From an uncultured Flavobacteriales bacterium (lineage in GTDB: Bacteria; Bacteroidota; Bacteroidia; Flavobacteriales_E; Vicingaceae): a stretch of DNA of 64,000 nucleotides. The translations under genes were made by a program, and so were the position numbers. The stretch lies in the NCBI GenBank assembly GCA_905479325.1, contig CAJQLW010000002.1:1-64000 (forward strand), in the 5' to 3' direction. Positions 8,520 through 17,184 of the stretch are shown piece by piece. The notes under the pieces were generated by a model. It was not told the DNA's origin. It ran no database searches and saw only the letters and a list, made by a program, of their open reading frames with translations. Numbering within the stretch: position 1 is the stretch's first letter; each line of letters starts with the position of its first letter.

Positions 8520-9263
8520 TTACCAATCTTTTTCAATTTCAACTTTTACACCCTTTATTTTTTTCTTCTTTAGTTTTTCTTGTAGTTCTTTTTCTTTCTG
8601 ATTAAGCGCTTCTAGAATTCGTTCTGCATCTTCTCGCGAAACTTGCTGTTCTTTTTGCTGTTGCCGTTGTTCTTTCTGCTCTTGTTCCTTTTCTTCGTCA
8701 CTTTTTTGTTCTTCGTCCTTTTGTTCTTCGTCTTTCTTTTCCTCGTCTTTGTTCTCTTGTTGGTCCTTATTTTCTTGTTCCTCTTTGTTTTCCTCGTCTT
8801 TGTTTTCTTCCTCCTTTTTTTGTTGCTCTTGCTGCTGCTGCTGAAGCATTTTCTGAGCGTAAGCTAAGTTGTATCTGCTTTCTTCATTCTGTGGGTTATT
8901 TCTCAAGGCACTTTTATAGGCTTTTACGCTTTCCTCAAATTTTTCTTCTTTCAACAGGGCATTACCCAGGTTGTGATAAGCATTTGACCTTACCATTTTA
9001 TCCTCCGTTTTGTTAGCAGCTTGGTTAAAGTATCTAGCAGCATCTTCATATTTTTCTTGGCGGTATAGCGCATTGCCAATGTTATAGGAAGATTCAACAG
9101 GTTCAACATCTTTGGCTAAACTTTCTTGATATTTTTGGGTCGCTTCTTGAAAGGAATTATTTTTAAAAAGTTCATTTCCTTCTCTAATTTCTTGATAGGC
9201 AGACTGAGCTTGAGCGTAAATACTCAAACACATTAATAGCGGTATGAGAATTAACTTTTTCAT
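8520..9263 (-). CDS. batC: BatC-like TPR protein with a long charged low-complexity tail
   Basis: This 247-residue protein has a signal peptide (about 1-19) and three TPR units (about 20-130). The region from about 133 to 205 is almost entirely Glu, Lys, Gln and Asp, with repeats of KDEE/ENKDQQ type. It ends in a basic helical segment. TPRs plus an acidic linker are typical of BatC. At DNA level the tail is an imperfect repeat of CTT/CGT/TTC triplets (8640-8850), which produces a false open frame on the other strand. It overlaps batB by 4 bases, so the two are probably translationally coupled. Confidence 0.85.
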   Translation of the reverse strand: MKKLILIPLLMCLSIYAQAQSAYQEIREGNELFKNNSFQEATQKYQESLAKDVEPVESSYNIGNALYRQEKYEDAARYFNQAANKTEDKMVRSNAYHNLGNALLKEEKFEESVKAYKSALRNNPQNEESRYNLAYAQKMLQQQQQEQQKKEEENKDEENKEEQENKDQQENKDEEKKDEEQKDEEQKSDEEKEQEQKEQRQQQKEQQVSREDAERILEALNQKEKELQEKLKKKKIKGVKVEIEKDW

Positions 9264-10291
9264 GTTCCAAACAGGTTTATGTTTTTTGCTAGTTTACCTT
9301 TCTTCTCAGTAATTAACATTGAAATAAGGAAAAATAAGAGAGCTGCTCCAATAAAAAATTGAAACCGATCTTCGTAATCGGTGTACACTTGGCTTTCAAA
9401 TTCAGCTTTATCCAAACCACTTAAATCGTCTAAAATGGATCCGAAGCCTGCATTGGCGTTGGTCGCTCTAACGTATATTCCACCACCACTTCCGGCAATG
9501 TCTTTTAACATGTTTTCGTTTAAGCTACTTACAACTGTATTCCCATCGTTATCTTGTCGGTATCCGATTTTTTGTCCTCTTCTAAAAAGTGGGATAGGTG
9601 CTCCATTTGGACTTCCCATACCAATTGTATATACTTGGATTCCCTTTTCTCTTGCGTTCTCAGCAGCTTCAATCGCATCATCCTCATGGTTTTCACCATC
9701 GGTTACTATAATCAGCGCTTTGCTGCCACCAGCCTCATAATCAAAAGACTCTATAGTCAAATCAATTGCTGCTCCAATGGCTGTGCCTTGAGTTGGGACA
9801 ATGTCAGTGTCAATGGTATTTAAAAATAACTTAGCAGCTGAGTAGTCGGTAGTTATTGGAAGCTGAGTATATGCCTGGCCGGCAAAAACAATGATTCCAA
9901 ACCGGTCACTTTTTAGTTCTTCAACCATTTGTAACATGGCTCTTTTGGCTCTTTCTAAGCGGTTAGGGGAGAGGTCCTCAGCCTTCATGCTATTTGAAAC
10001 GTCTACCGCAACAATCAAGTCAATTCCTTCACGTTTCACCTCTTCAATCTTGGTTCCAATTTGTGGATTAGAAATTCCTATAACCAAAAGTCCAAATCCT
10101 ATTAAAAATAGTACAAACTTAGCGTTGTATCTAAAGTTTGAATAGTCGGGCATGAGCTGAATAAATAGATCGTGCTCAGCAAATTTTTCCCGCGACTTTT
10201 TTCGCCAACGTTTCATCACGTAAAACAACAGTAAGAAAATGGGAACCAATAATAAACCCCACAAAATATAGCTATGTTCAAATCGAAACAT
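9260..10291 (-). CDS. batB: BatB, VWA-domain membrane protein
   Basis: This 343-residue protein has two N-terminal membrane segments (about 10-27 and 60-77). A VWA domain (about 90-290) carries a complete MIDAS: DVSNS in strand 1, a threonine in the TQLPITTDYS loop, and TDGENH. A C-terminal membrane helix lies near 312-330. It is one of the paired VWA proteins of the Bat complex and probably faces the periplasm. The start codon shares one base with the batA stop (position 10291), which points to tight coupling. It is paralogous to batA. Confidence 0.92.
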   Translation of the reverse strand: MFRFEHSYILWGLLLVPIFLLLFYVMKRWRKKSREKFAEHDLFIQLMPDYSNFRYNAKFVLFLIGFGLLVIGISNPQIGTKIEEVKREGIDLIVAVDVSNSMKAEDLSPNRLERAKRAMLQMVEELKSDRFGIIVFAGQAYTQLPITTDYSAAKLFLNTIDTDIVPTQGTAIGAAIDLTIESFDYEAGGSKALIIVTDGENHEDDAIEAAENAREKGIQVYTIGMGSPNGAPIPLFRRGQKIGYRQDNDGNTVVSSLNENMLKDIAGSGGGIYVRATNANAGFGSILDDLSGLDKAEFESQVYTDYEDRFQFFIGAALLFFLISMLITEKKGKLAKNINLFGT

Positions 10292-11298
10292 TAGTTTATG
10301 GTTTTAAATATAGTGTTGCTCAACATAAATTGAAATGCAAAAAGAATACCTGCAACTAGCGCGAAAGGGAAAAACTCTTCTTTCTTTTTTCGGTATTCGG
10401 TTACTTCTATTTTTGATTTTTCTAATTGATCAATCTCTTCATAAATGGCCGCTAAACTTCTATTATTCGTTGCTCTGAAATACTTTCCTCCAGTCATTTG
10501 AGAGATTTCCTTCATTGTTTTTTCATCAATTCTAACTTCCACATTTTGATAGCTCGTTCCACCAAAACCGTTTTGATAAGGCATTGGAGCCATGCCGTTT
10601 GTTCCTAGGCCTATAGTGTATGTTCTCACACCAAATTCTCTAGCTATTTCTGCGGCAGTTAATGGGGGTATAGAACCTGAGGTATTGAAACCATCTGTTA
10701 ACAAAATCACAACTTTACTTTTTGCGTCACTTTCCTTGATTCTATTCACTGCTGTTGCCAAGCCTAAACCAATTGCAGTTCCATCTTCAATCATTCCATT
10801 TTTAACATCCTTAAATAAATTTTTAAGTACTGAATGGTCTGTTGTTAAGGGAGATTGAGTGAAACTTTCTCCACTGAAGGTGACCAATCCAATTCGATCA
10901 TTTGGCCTGTTTGAAATGAAATCCATGGCTACATTTTTAGATGCTTCCAAACGATTTGGTTTCAAGTCTTCTGCCAACATAGAGCCGGAAATGTCCATGG
11001 CAATTATAATATCAATCCCTTCTGTGGTAACATCTTGCCAGCTTAATGAAGACTGTGGGCGAGCAATGCAAATGATTAGTAAGCTTAATCCGACTAAACT
11101 GAGTAAGAATGGTAAGTGCCTTAAATAAAGTTGAATTTTATTTGTTTCGTCAGGTAAAAACTGAAATCCGGATAAGGTAATACGGGCTTTTTGTTTTTTC
11201 AACCGAAATAGGTAAGCCAATGCCAATAAGGGTATTGCAGCAAATAACAGAAACAACTCTGGATTGGCAAATTGTATGTCGTTCCACCAACTAAGCAT
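10291..11298 (-). CDS. batA: BatA, VWA-domain membrane protein
   Basis: This 335-residue paralogue of BatB has membrane segments at about 13-29 and 60-78. Its VWA domain has an intact MIDAS (MDISGSM, then TQSPLTTDHS, then TDGFNTSG). A C-terminal membrane helix is at about 310-330. BatA and BatB are thought to form a membrane complex that may receive substrates through the MoxR ATPase encoded upstream. It overlaps the preceding 324-aa gene by 8 bases and batB by one base. Confidence 0.92.
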   Translation of the reverse strand: MLSWWNDIQFANPELFLLFAAIPLLALAYLFRLKKQKARITLSGFQFLPDETNKIQLYLRHLPFLLSLVGLSLLIICIARPQSSLSWQDVTTEGIDIIIAMDISGSMLAEDLKPNRLEASKNVAMDFISNRPNDRIGLVTFSGESFTQSPLTTDHSVLKNLFKDVKNGMIEDGTAIGLGLATAVNRIKESDAKSKVVILLTDGFNTSGSIPPLTAAEIAREFGVRTYTIGLGTNGMAPMPYQNGFGGTSYQNVEVRIDEKTMKEISQMTGGKYFRATNNRSLAAIYEEIDQLEKSKIEVTEYRKKKEEFFPFALVAGILFAFQFMLSNTIFKTIN

Positions 11299-12265
11299 TT
11301 TCTTCTTGTTGATTTAAGGTTTCACTTTCTTTATTTTCAGGAACAACCTTTGTATTCTCAATAAACAAGTAGGCAGTTTTAAGCGCTTGCTCATTTTCTG
11401 CTCCAATAGGCTGTTGCTTGGCAAACTTTGCCATATCTGCTAAATGAAGCATTTGAATTAATTGTTGTAAATCGGTTTTGTCAATTTCTGGGTGTGCTAT
11501 GAGCAGCATTGAGATTTCATCAGTTGTTTGCTCCAATGCGTTTATTTCGAACCTATTCTCTATGTATTCTCTTACGATAAACGAAAGTTGAGAATGAAAT
11601 TCTTTCACTTCTCCTTTTTGCCATACTTTTTTAGCTTCTAACTCTTTTAGTTTTCGATTGGCAATGAGGTCTGCATCTTCTTTCGGAATTACGATTTCTT
11701 GTTTATCATCTTCCTTGTTTGCATATTTTCTATAGAGCAAGTAGGCTATTAATATGAGTAATAGAATTCCTACTATTGATCCAATTTCAATTCGATGAGC
11801 TAAAATCCAATCCCACAACGAGAAAGGGACTTCCATAATGCCTTTTATGTCTTTAATATCTTGTTCTTCGGCTAACTGAACTGTATTCACTGAAAGTAAA
11901 AGTGGTTCACTGTAAAGTGTATCTGTCCATACAATAGCCTGCATTGGAGGAATCACATGTAATCCGCTATCCCACGAAGTGATGGTTATTTTTTGAGTGA
12001 AATATTTGCTTGTAACATCATCCTCATCAAATGTGGTATCGATTTTTGAAACGTCAACTACCTCTATAAATTTGCTAATGGTATCTTTTAAAGCAGGCAG
12101 CATAATTTGTTTTTCCGCTGCAGAAAACTTGCACTCTAACTCTAACGTTGCTTGCTCTCCAATTTTAATTTCCAAGGGGCTAAGTTTTGCCGTAAATTCT
12201 TGCCCTTGCGAATAGCTTATAAGGCTCACTAAGAAAATAATCAAAACACCTAGTTGTTTCATCAT
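11291..12265 (-). CDS. BatD-like single-pass protein of the moxR-bat operon
   Basis: This 324-residue protein has a signal peptide (about 1-21) and a beta-rich periplasmic domain (about 22-140) whose pattern (SPLEIKIGEQATLELECKF) resembles the start of BatD. A membrane helix is at about 156-175, followed by a helical cytoplasmic domain. The latter contains WQKGEVKEFHSQLSFIVREY, reminiscent of the DUF4381-type region found beside moxR and DUF58 genes. It overlaps both neighbours (4 and 8 bases), so it is an integral part of the operon. No catalytic motif is visible. Confidence 0.8.
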   Translation of the reverse strand: MMKQLGVLIIFLVSLISYSQGQEFTAKLSPLEIKIGEQATLELECKFSAAEKQIMLPALKDTISKFIEVVDVSKIDTTFDEDDVTSKYFTQKITITSWDSGLHVIPPMQAIVWTDTLYSEPLLLSVNTVQLAEEQDIKDIKGIMEVPFSLWDWILAHRIEIGSIVGILLLILIAYLLYRKYANKEDDKQEIVIPKEDADLIANRKLKELEAKKVWQKGEVKEFHSQLSFIVREYIENRFEINALEQTTDEISMLLIAHPEIDKTDLQQLIQMLHLADMAKFAKQQPIGAENEQALKTAYLFIENTKVVPENKESETLNQQEENA

Positions 12266-13149
12266 CTTGATCCTCTTCGTTTAAATAGTGTCATTAATGG
12301 TTGAATGTATGATTCATGCGTGGCTAATTTAGTATGGTCAACGCCACTTCTTCTGAGTGCTTCACGAATTTTTCCATGCTTTCTCAATCCATTCGCTTTG
12401 TAAGCAGTTCTGTTTTTTTCTTTTGAAGTATCAAACCACCTTACAGCACCTGTTTCTGCATCTTCTAGCTGAACCAATCCTACGTTTGGCATTTCAATCT
12501 CTCGTTGATCATAGATTTGTAAAGCCACCAAATCATGTTTTCTATTTGCAATTTTTAATTCGTCTTCAAAACCTTCATTCAAAAAGTCTGAAATTAAAAA
12601 CGCCGTGCATCTTCGTTTTATCGCAAGGGTAAAATACCGAAGAGCTTCTTTTATATTCGTTCCTTTATTTTCTGGTGTAAAGTTTATTAGTTCTCTAATA
12701 ATCATTAAAATATGGCTTTTCCCCTTTTTGGGAGGAATAAATTTTTCTATTTGATCACTAAAGAAAATAACCCCAACCTTATCGTTGTTCTGAATGGCAG
12801 AAAAGGCCAACACAGCGCACAACTCTGTAACTAAATCTTGCTTTAATTGTGTTCTAGAACCAAAACCTTTGGAAGCACTCATATCCACCAAAAGCATTAC
12901 GGTCATTTCCCGCTCTTCTTCAAAAACCTTAACAAACGGTTCGTTAAAGCGCGCCGTTACATTCCAATCAATGCTTCGAATTTCATCGCCCATTTGATAT
13001 TCACGCACTTCAGAAAATGCCATGCCTCTACCTTTAAAAGCAGAATGATATTCACCAGAGAAGATTTGGTTTGATAAACCTTTCGACTTGATTTCTATCT
13101 TTCTTACTTTTTTGAGTAGCTCTTGCGTATTTTTTCTCGAATTACTCAA
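12262..13149 (-). CDS. DUF58 domain protein
   Basis: This 295-residue protein belongs to the DUF58 family that almost always accompanies MoxR ATPases. The family signature is clear: GRGMAFSEVREYQMGDEIR, then SIDWNVTAR, then the VWA-like strand MLLVDMSASKGFGS. No membrane segment is present, so it is likely cytoplasmic. It may act as an adaptor between MoxR and the membrane VWA proteins. It lies 11 bases after moxR and overlaps the following gene by 4 bases. Confidence 0.92.
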   Translation of the reverse strand: MSNSRKNTQELLKKVRKIEIKSKGLSNQIFSGEYHSAFKGRGMAFSEVREYQMGDEIRSIDWNVTARFNEPFVKVFEEEREMTVMLLVDMSASKGFGSRTQLKQDLVTELCAVLAFSAIQNNDKVGVIFFSDQIEKFIPPKKGKSHILMIIRELINFTPENKGTNIKEALRYFTLAIKRRCTAFLISDFLNEGFEDELKIANRKHDLVALQIYDQREIEMPNVGLVQLEDAETGAVRWFDTSKEKNRTAYKANGLRKHGKIREALRRSGVDHTKLATHESYIQPLMTLFKRRGSR

Positions 13150-13160
13150 AGTGGTAAGGT

Positions 13161-14210
13161 TTATGGAACTTCAACTGCGTTTAAAATCTCATTTACAATG
13201 TCTTCGCTTGTAATGTTTTCGGCTTCGGCTTCGTAGCTTAAGCCAATTCTGTGGCGAAGTACATCTTTGGCAATGGCTCTTACGTCTTCGGGAATCACAT
13301 AACCTCTTCGCTTGATAAAAGCATATGCCTTTGATGCCAAAGCTAAACTAATACTTGCTCTAGGAGATCCTCCAAAAGTGATGAGTTCTTTTAAGTTCTC
13401 AAGGCCATATTCTTCAGGATTTCGGGTAGCAAATACAATATCCACGATGTACTGCTCAATTTTTTCATCCATGTATACTTCTCGGACCGTTTCACGAGCT
13501 CGAACAATATCTTCCGGGCTTAAAATTTGGCTAGCCTTTGGCATGCCTGCCTTGGCGATGTTACTTCTAATAATCTGTTTCTCTTCTTCTTTTTTGGGGT
13601 AATCTAACACCACTTTTAGCATAAAACGATCAACTTGAGCTTCAGGCAGAGGATATGTTCCTTCTTGTTCTACCGGGTTTTGGGTTGCTAATACTAAAAA
13701 TGGTTTTGGCAAAGGAAAAGATGTATCGCCAATGGTTACCTGCTTTTCTTGCATGGCTTCTAACAACGCTGATTGCACTTTTGCAGGTGCTCTGTTGATT
13801 TCATCAGCTAAAATGAAATTAGCAAAGATTGGCCCTTTTTTAATGGTGAATTCTTCCTTCTTTTGAGAATAAATCATTGTTCCAATCAAATCTGCCGGAA
13901 GCAGGTCTGGAGTAAATTGTATTCTGCTGAAATCAGCCTTCACCGTTGTAGCTAACGTGTTTATGGCAAGTGTTTTTGCTAATCCAGGAACTCCTTCTAA
14001 CAAAATGTGTCCATCTGATAGTAATCCTACTAACAAACGTTCAACCATGTACTTTTGACCAACAATTACTTTGTTCATCTCCATGGTCAACAAATCGACA
14101 AAGGAACTCTCTCTTTGAATTTTTTCGTTTAATGCTCTTATATCCATTGAGCTACCTTCAGAAACAACGGGTGTTTCTACGTTTTCATTCATTGAATTAT
14201 TTTCTTCCAT
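13161..14210 (-). CDS. MoxR-family AAA+ ATPase
   Basis: This 349-residue AAA+ ATPase is the first gene of the eight-gene Bat operon. Walker A is GVPGLAKT (73-80) and Walker B is ILADE (133-137). The sensor-1 region LATQNPVEQEGTYPLPEAQ and the arginine-finger helix of the MoxR/RavA clade follow. MoxR proteins act with VWA partners as chaperones that mature or load metal centres and membrane complexes. An imperfect promoter box (TACTTTAG on the minus strand) lies close upstream, and no perfect box was found. Confidence 0.93.
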   Translation of the reverse strand: MEENNSMNENVETPVVSEGSSMDIRALNEKIQRESSFVDLLTMEMNKVIVGQKYMVERLLVGLLSDGHILLEGVPGLAKTLAINTLATTVKADFSRIQFTPDLLPADLIGTMIYSQKKEEFTIKKGPIFANFILADEINRAPAKVQSALLEAMQEKQVTIGDTSFPLPKPFLVLATQNPVEQEGTYPLPEAQVDRFMLKVVLDYPKKEEEKQIIRSNIAKAGMPKASQILSPEDIVRARETVREVYMDEKIEQYIVDIVFATRNPEEYGLENLKELITFGGSPRASISLALASKAYAFIKRRGYVIPEDVRAIAKDVLRHRIGLSYEAEAENITSEDIVNEILNAVEVP

Positions 14211-14313
14211 TCTTTGTTAAATTTGGCTTGCTAAAGTATTCAGAACCTACGCGGCATGTCACTTTCGGCTGTTAAATTATGTTAAGCATTTTCACTAAAA
14301 AATCATAAAAATT

Positions 14314-14745
14314 ATGGATCTTCAAATCGTTTCGTTCAAAACGAGTAACTCTGTTCTATTTCAGCAAGTTCGAGAAATTCGAGATGTTGTTTTTATTCAA
14401 GAACAACGAGTAGAGGAGCAAGATGAATTTGATGAATTTGAGGATGAATGCGAACACTTCCTCATGAGCTACCATGATCAACCTATTGGAACAGCAAGGT
14501 GGAGAGTTGTAGCTGATAAAGTGAAACTAGAACGCTTTGCAGTTTTGAAAGATTTTAGAGGTAAAAAATACGGTGACCAATTACTGCAAGCAGTATTAAA
14601 ATCTGCTCAAAAAGAGAATAAAACCATGTATTTACATGCTCAGTTAAAAGCAATTCCGTTTTACGAAAGACAAGGCTTTAAAAAGGTAGGTGATTTATTT
14701 GTTGAGTGTGAAATAGAGCATTATAAAATGATTCGCAAAGCGTAG
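14314..14745 (+). CDS. GNAT family N-acetyltransferase (ElaA/YjcF-like)
   Basis: This 143-residue single-domain GNAT enzyme transfers an acetyl group from acetyl-CoA to an amine. The N-terminal strand-helix pattern (VREIRDVVFIQEQ) is typical of the subfamily that includes ElaA and YjcF. The acetyl-CoA loop is V-L-K-D-F-R-G-K-K-Y-G (about 76-86). The C-terminal motif A/B ends in FYERQGFKKVG. The substrate is unknown. The gene is isolated: it is divergent from moxR and ends directly against the convergent amidase gene. Confidence 0.88.
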   Translation: MDLQIVSFKTSNSVLFQQVREIRDVVFIQEQRVEEQDEFDEFEDECEHFLMSYHDQPIGTARWRVVADKVKLERFAVLKDFRGKKYGDQLLQAVLKSAQKENKTMYLHAQLKAIPFYERQGFKKVGDLFVECEIEHYKMIRKA

Positions 14746-15332
14746 TTACTTTACAGCATTGTAAATTGCTTCTGCTATTTCCCACTGCCCAGCTTCACTT
14801 AGCAAATAGTTTCTATCATTTTCGTTGCTTAAGAAACCTAATTCTAATAATGCTGAAGGGCAATTGCTCTTTTTTAGGACGTGAAAATTAGCTGTCGTGA
14901 TCTGTCTTTTTTGAATTTGATTGGGATATTCGCGCTCAATAGCACTAGCCATTTTCATTGACTGTTCTGCAAGAGAATTATTTTTCACGTAAATCTCAAA
15001 TCCACTTATAGTATCTTTTGCAGCATAATTGGTATGAAGTGAAAGAAAAAACGAAGGGGTTTGTCTATTAGCAAAATTTACACGCTCTTCCAATTCAACA
15101 AAATGATCTATCTCTCTAGTTAGAATAATATCCAATTTTCCGCTGCTATTCAACTCTTGAACCTTTTGAGCGATCTCCAGCACAATATCTTTCTCAGATA
15201 ATTCACCATGAATACTTCCACGATCTATTCCTCCATGCCCACATCTATTACAATAACCTTTTTTGCTTTAGGAATAAAGGACAAACAAAATAGAACACTA
15301 GCGATAAACGAGATTATAGCAACTCTTTTCAT
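14746..15332 (-). pseudogene. N-acetylmuramoyl-L-alanine amidase (Amidase_3) with a one-base frameshift
   Basis: The gene starts at ATG 15332 with a signal-peptide-like N terminus (MKRVAIISFIASVLFC) and reads to VIVID. A single missing base at about 15238-15240 (a CCC run on the plus strand) then sends it to a TAG at 15225-15227. In the next frame the expected zinc-amidase motif GHGGIDRGS continues and runs to the stop at 14746. The downstream part holds the catalytic domain (TREID, SLHTNY, the LLELGFLSN signature with Glu). Adding one G restores about 195 residues. The enzyme would cleave peptidoglycan amide bonds in the periplasm. This is either a recent lesion or an indel error. Confidence 0.85.
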
Positions 15333-15461
15333 AATTTATATTTTAAGATGCCTTCAAGATAAGCCGATTTACCAGTTAGTTAAACTATAAAGTACTGTAG
15401 TTGTAAAGGTTGAATTGTTGATAATCAGATATAAAATAAACGTAAGGTACTGCGAACCGCT

Positions 15462-17078
15462 TTATTGCTTTAAAAACTTTGTATTGTATTGTTTGCCATC
15501 TAGTTGAAATGTAAGAAAGTACATTCCACGAGTTAACGAATCAATATTATTTAGTTCAATTTTATTTTGTTGAACTGTAGCACTGAAAGTGTTCACTAAT
15601 TTACCTTGTACATTGTAAATTTGAACGTTTGTATTATTTTGTAACGTTGAGTTAACTTCTACGGTTAGTTTGTTGTTCACAGGGTTTGGGTAAAGGTTCA
15701 GTGTTGTAGAAAGCGATTTTTCTGTCAAACCAACGGGTGTTTCTTGATAAATTCGGATATAATCAATATCCATTGAACTTTGAGTAAAACTTGGAGTGAT
15801 GCTTGGCTGAATAGCGATGTTAAATAGCATGTATTGTGGGGCATCAAAAGGCCAAGTTGCCGCATTTCTAACGGTTGGTTGGTAGGTAAAATGAACGACA
15901 CTATCTACGCTAAAAATCAATCGGTCAGGTCTCCATTCTAAGGTATAAACATGAAATGCAGTAGAAACAGTTGGAATGGTTTGGCCTCCGTGGTTGATGG
16001 TATTGCCTGAGCTAGAAGTGGTGTGTGTTGCACTAGAAACGTAGTTCTGATTGTTTCCCCAATGCTCCATAATGTCAATTTCACCACAAGCAGGCCATCC
16101 CGTTGTGCCATATCCTTGGGTTTGCCAATAAGCGCCTGTTTCAGTAATGTTTTTACCTAGCATCCATATGGCAGGCCAAGTTCCAACTCCTGTAGGTAGT
16201 TTTGCTCTTACTTCAACTCTGCCGTAGGTAAATGCAAACTTAGAATTTAGTCGCGCTGAAGTGTATTGTTTGGTATGTCCTTGATCTGTAAAAGTTTCCT
16301 TTCTAGCGATTAAGTTTAAAACTCCATTGTTAACAACCGAATTAGCTGTTCTATTTGTGTAGTGTTGAATTTCGCCATTGAACCAGCTACCACCTTGAGG
16401 CAATTGAGTTTGATGAAACCATTTGTTTGGATCGATAGGTCCATTTGTATTGAACTCATCTGACCAAACTAAATTATTATATACCGGCGAAGGGACGATA
16501 CTGTCGAAGTAATAAAAATCATCAATGTAAGCTAGAACTTGATCGTTGTTATTTTCTCCATTTACCTGCAGCAGAATTCTATTAAAGTCTGAACGTTGTG
16601 TTGGAGCAGCCGATGTGCCATTTAAGTTTGTGAACGGATCGTTCGCAAAGTCAAAGGTTATTGTTTGCCAAGTATTAAGAAGTATGGGTTTTATGATCTC
16701 TGATTGAGTAGACCAGGGAGCTGCCAAATTTCCATCTTGTAGTTTTAGAGAAATTTGATTGTTTTGATTACCTGTTAACCCAGATGAGGGAACATAAATT
16801 TTTAATGTAAACGTATTGTAAGTTGTAAGGTCTAAATTTCTTCCAGCATCAAACCTAATGTTGGCATATTGTCCACCTAAATCGTGGTATTTTAATACTG
16901 TGCTAGAAGTATTGCCTGAAGTTGAGTGCGGGTTACTAAAGTTGGTAACAATAGAACAGTCGTCTCCAGCCCAGGTAGTAATGTTCCCATTGCCTTCAAA
17001 ATCGTCTTGAATAATTTGTGCGAATGTAAAGGTAGTTAATAGTGTGGAAAATAGGATGGATAGAATTGATTTCAACAT
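15462..17078 (-). CDS. Secreted GH16 beta-glucanase (laminarinase-type) with T9SS sorting domain
   Basis: This 538-residue protein has a signal peptide (1-20), an N-terminal beta-sandwich carbohydrate-binding-like domain (about 22-195) and a glycoside hydrolase family 16 domain (about 200-452). A type IX secretion C-terminal domain (about 460-538) begins with LNLYPNPVNN. The GH16 catalytic motif is E333-I-D335-I-M-E338, the nucleophile, assisting aspartate and acid/base. The family cleaves beta-1,3- or mixed beta-glucans, and laminarin from algae is the likely substrate in an aquatic bacterium. It stands alone, not in a polysaccharide-utilisation locus. No good promoter box was found. Confidence 0.92.
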   Translation of the reverse strand: MLKSILSILFSTLLTTFTFAQIIQDDFEGNGNITTWAGDDCSIVTNFSNPHSTSGNTSSTVLKYHDLGGQYANIRFDAGRNLDLTTYNTFTLKIYVPSSGLTGNQNNQISLKLQDGNLAAPWSTQSEIIKPILLNTWQTITFDFANDPFTNLNGTSAAPTQRSDFNRILLQVNGENNNDQVLAYIDDFYYFDSIVPSPVYNNLVWSDEFNTNGPIDPNKWFHQTQLPQGGSWFNGEIQHYTNRTANSVVNNGVLNLIARKETFTDQGHTKQYTSARLNSKFAFTYGRVEVRAKLPTGVGTWPAIWMLGKNITETGAYWQTQGYGTTGWPACGEIDIMEHWGNNQNYVSSATHTTSSSGNTINHGGQTIPTVSTAFHVYTLEWRPDRLIFSVDSVVHFTYQPTVRNAATWPFDAPQYMLFNIAIQPSITPSFTQSSMDIDYIRIYQETPVGLTEKSLSTTLNLYPNPVNNKLTVEVNSTLQNNTNVQIYNVQGKLVNTFSATVQQNKIELNNIDSLTRGMYFLTFQLDGKQYNTKFLKQ

Positions 17079-17184
17079 AATAAATTCTTATAGTTTTTTA
17101 TATTATAAGTAAATATAAAAAAAGAAAAGCTAATGCTCTAATTTTTATTCGAATGTTTGAGTTATATGTAGTCTGCTCTGTGTT

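Noticed and set aside
8643-8867. Leu/Phe-rich open frame opposite batC
   Set aside because: It is the antisense of the Glu/Lys-rich tail of BatC. Its composition follows from the CTT/TTC triplets.
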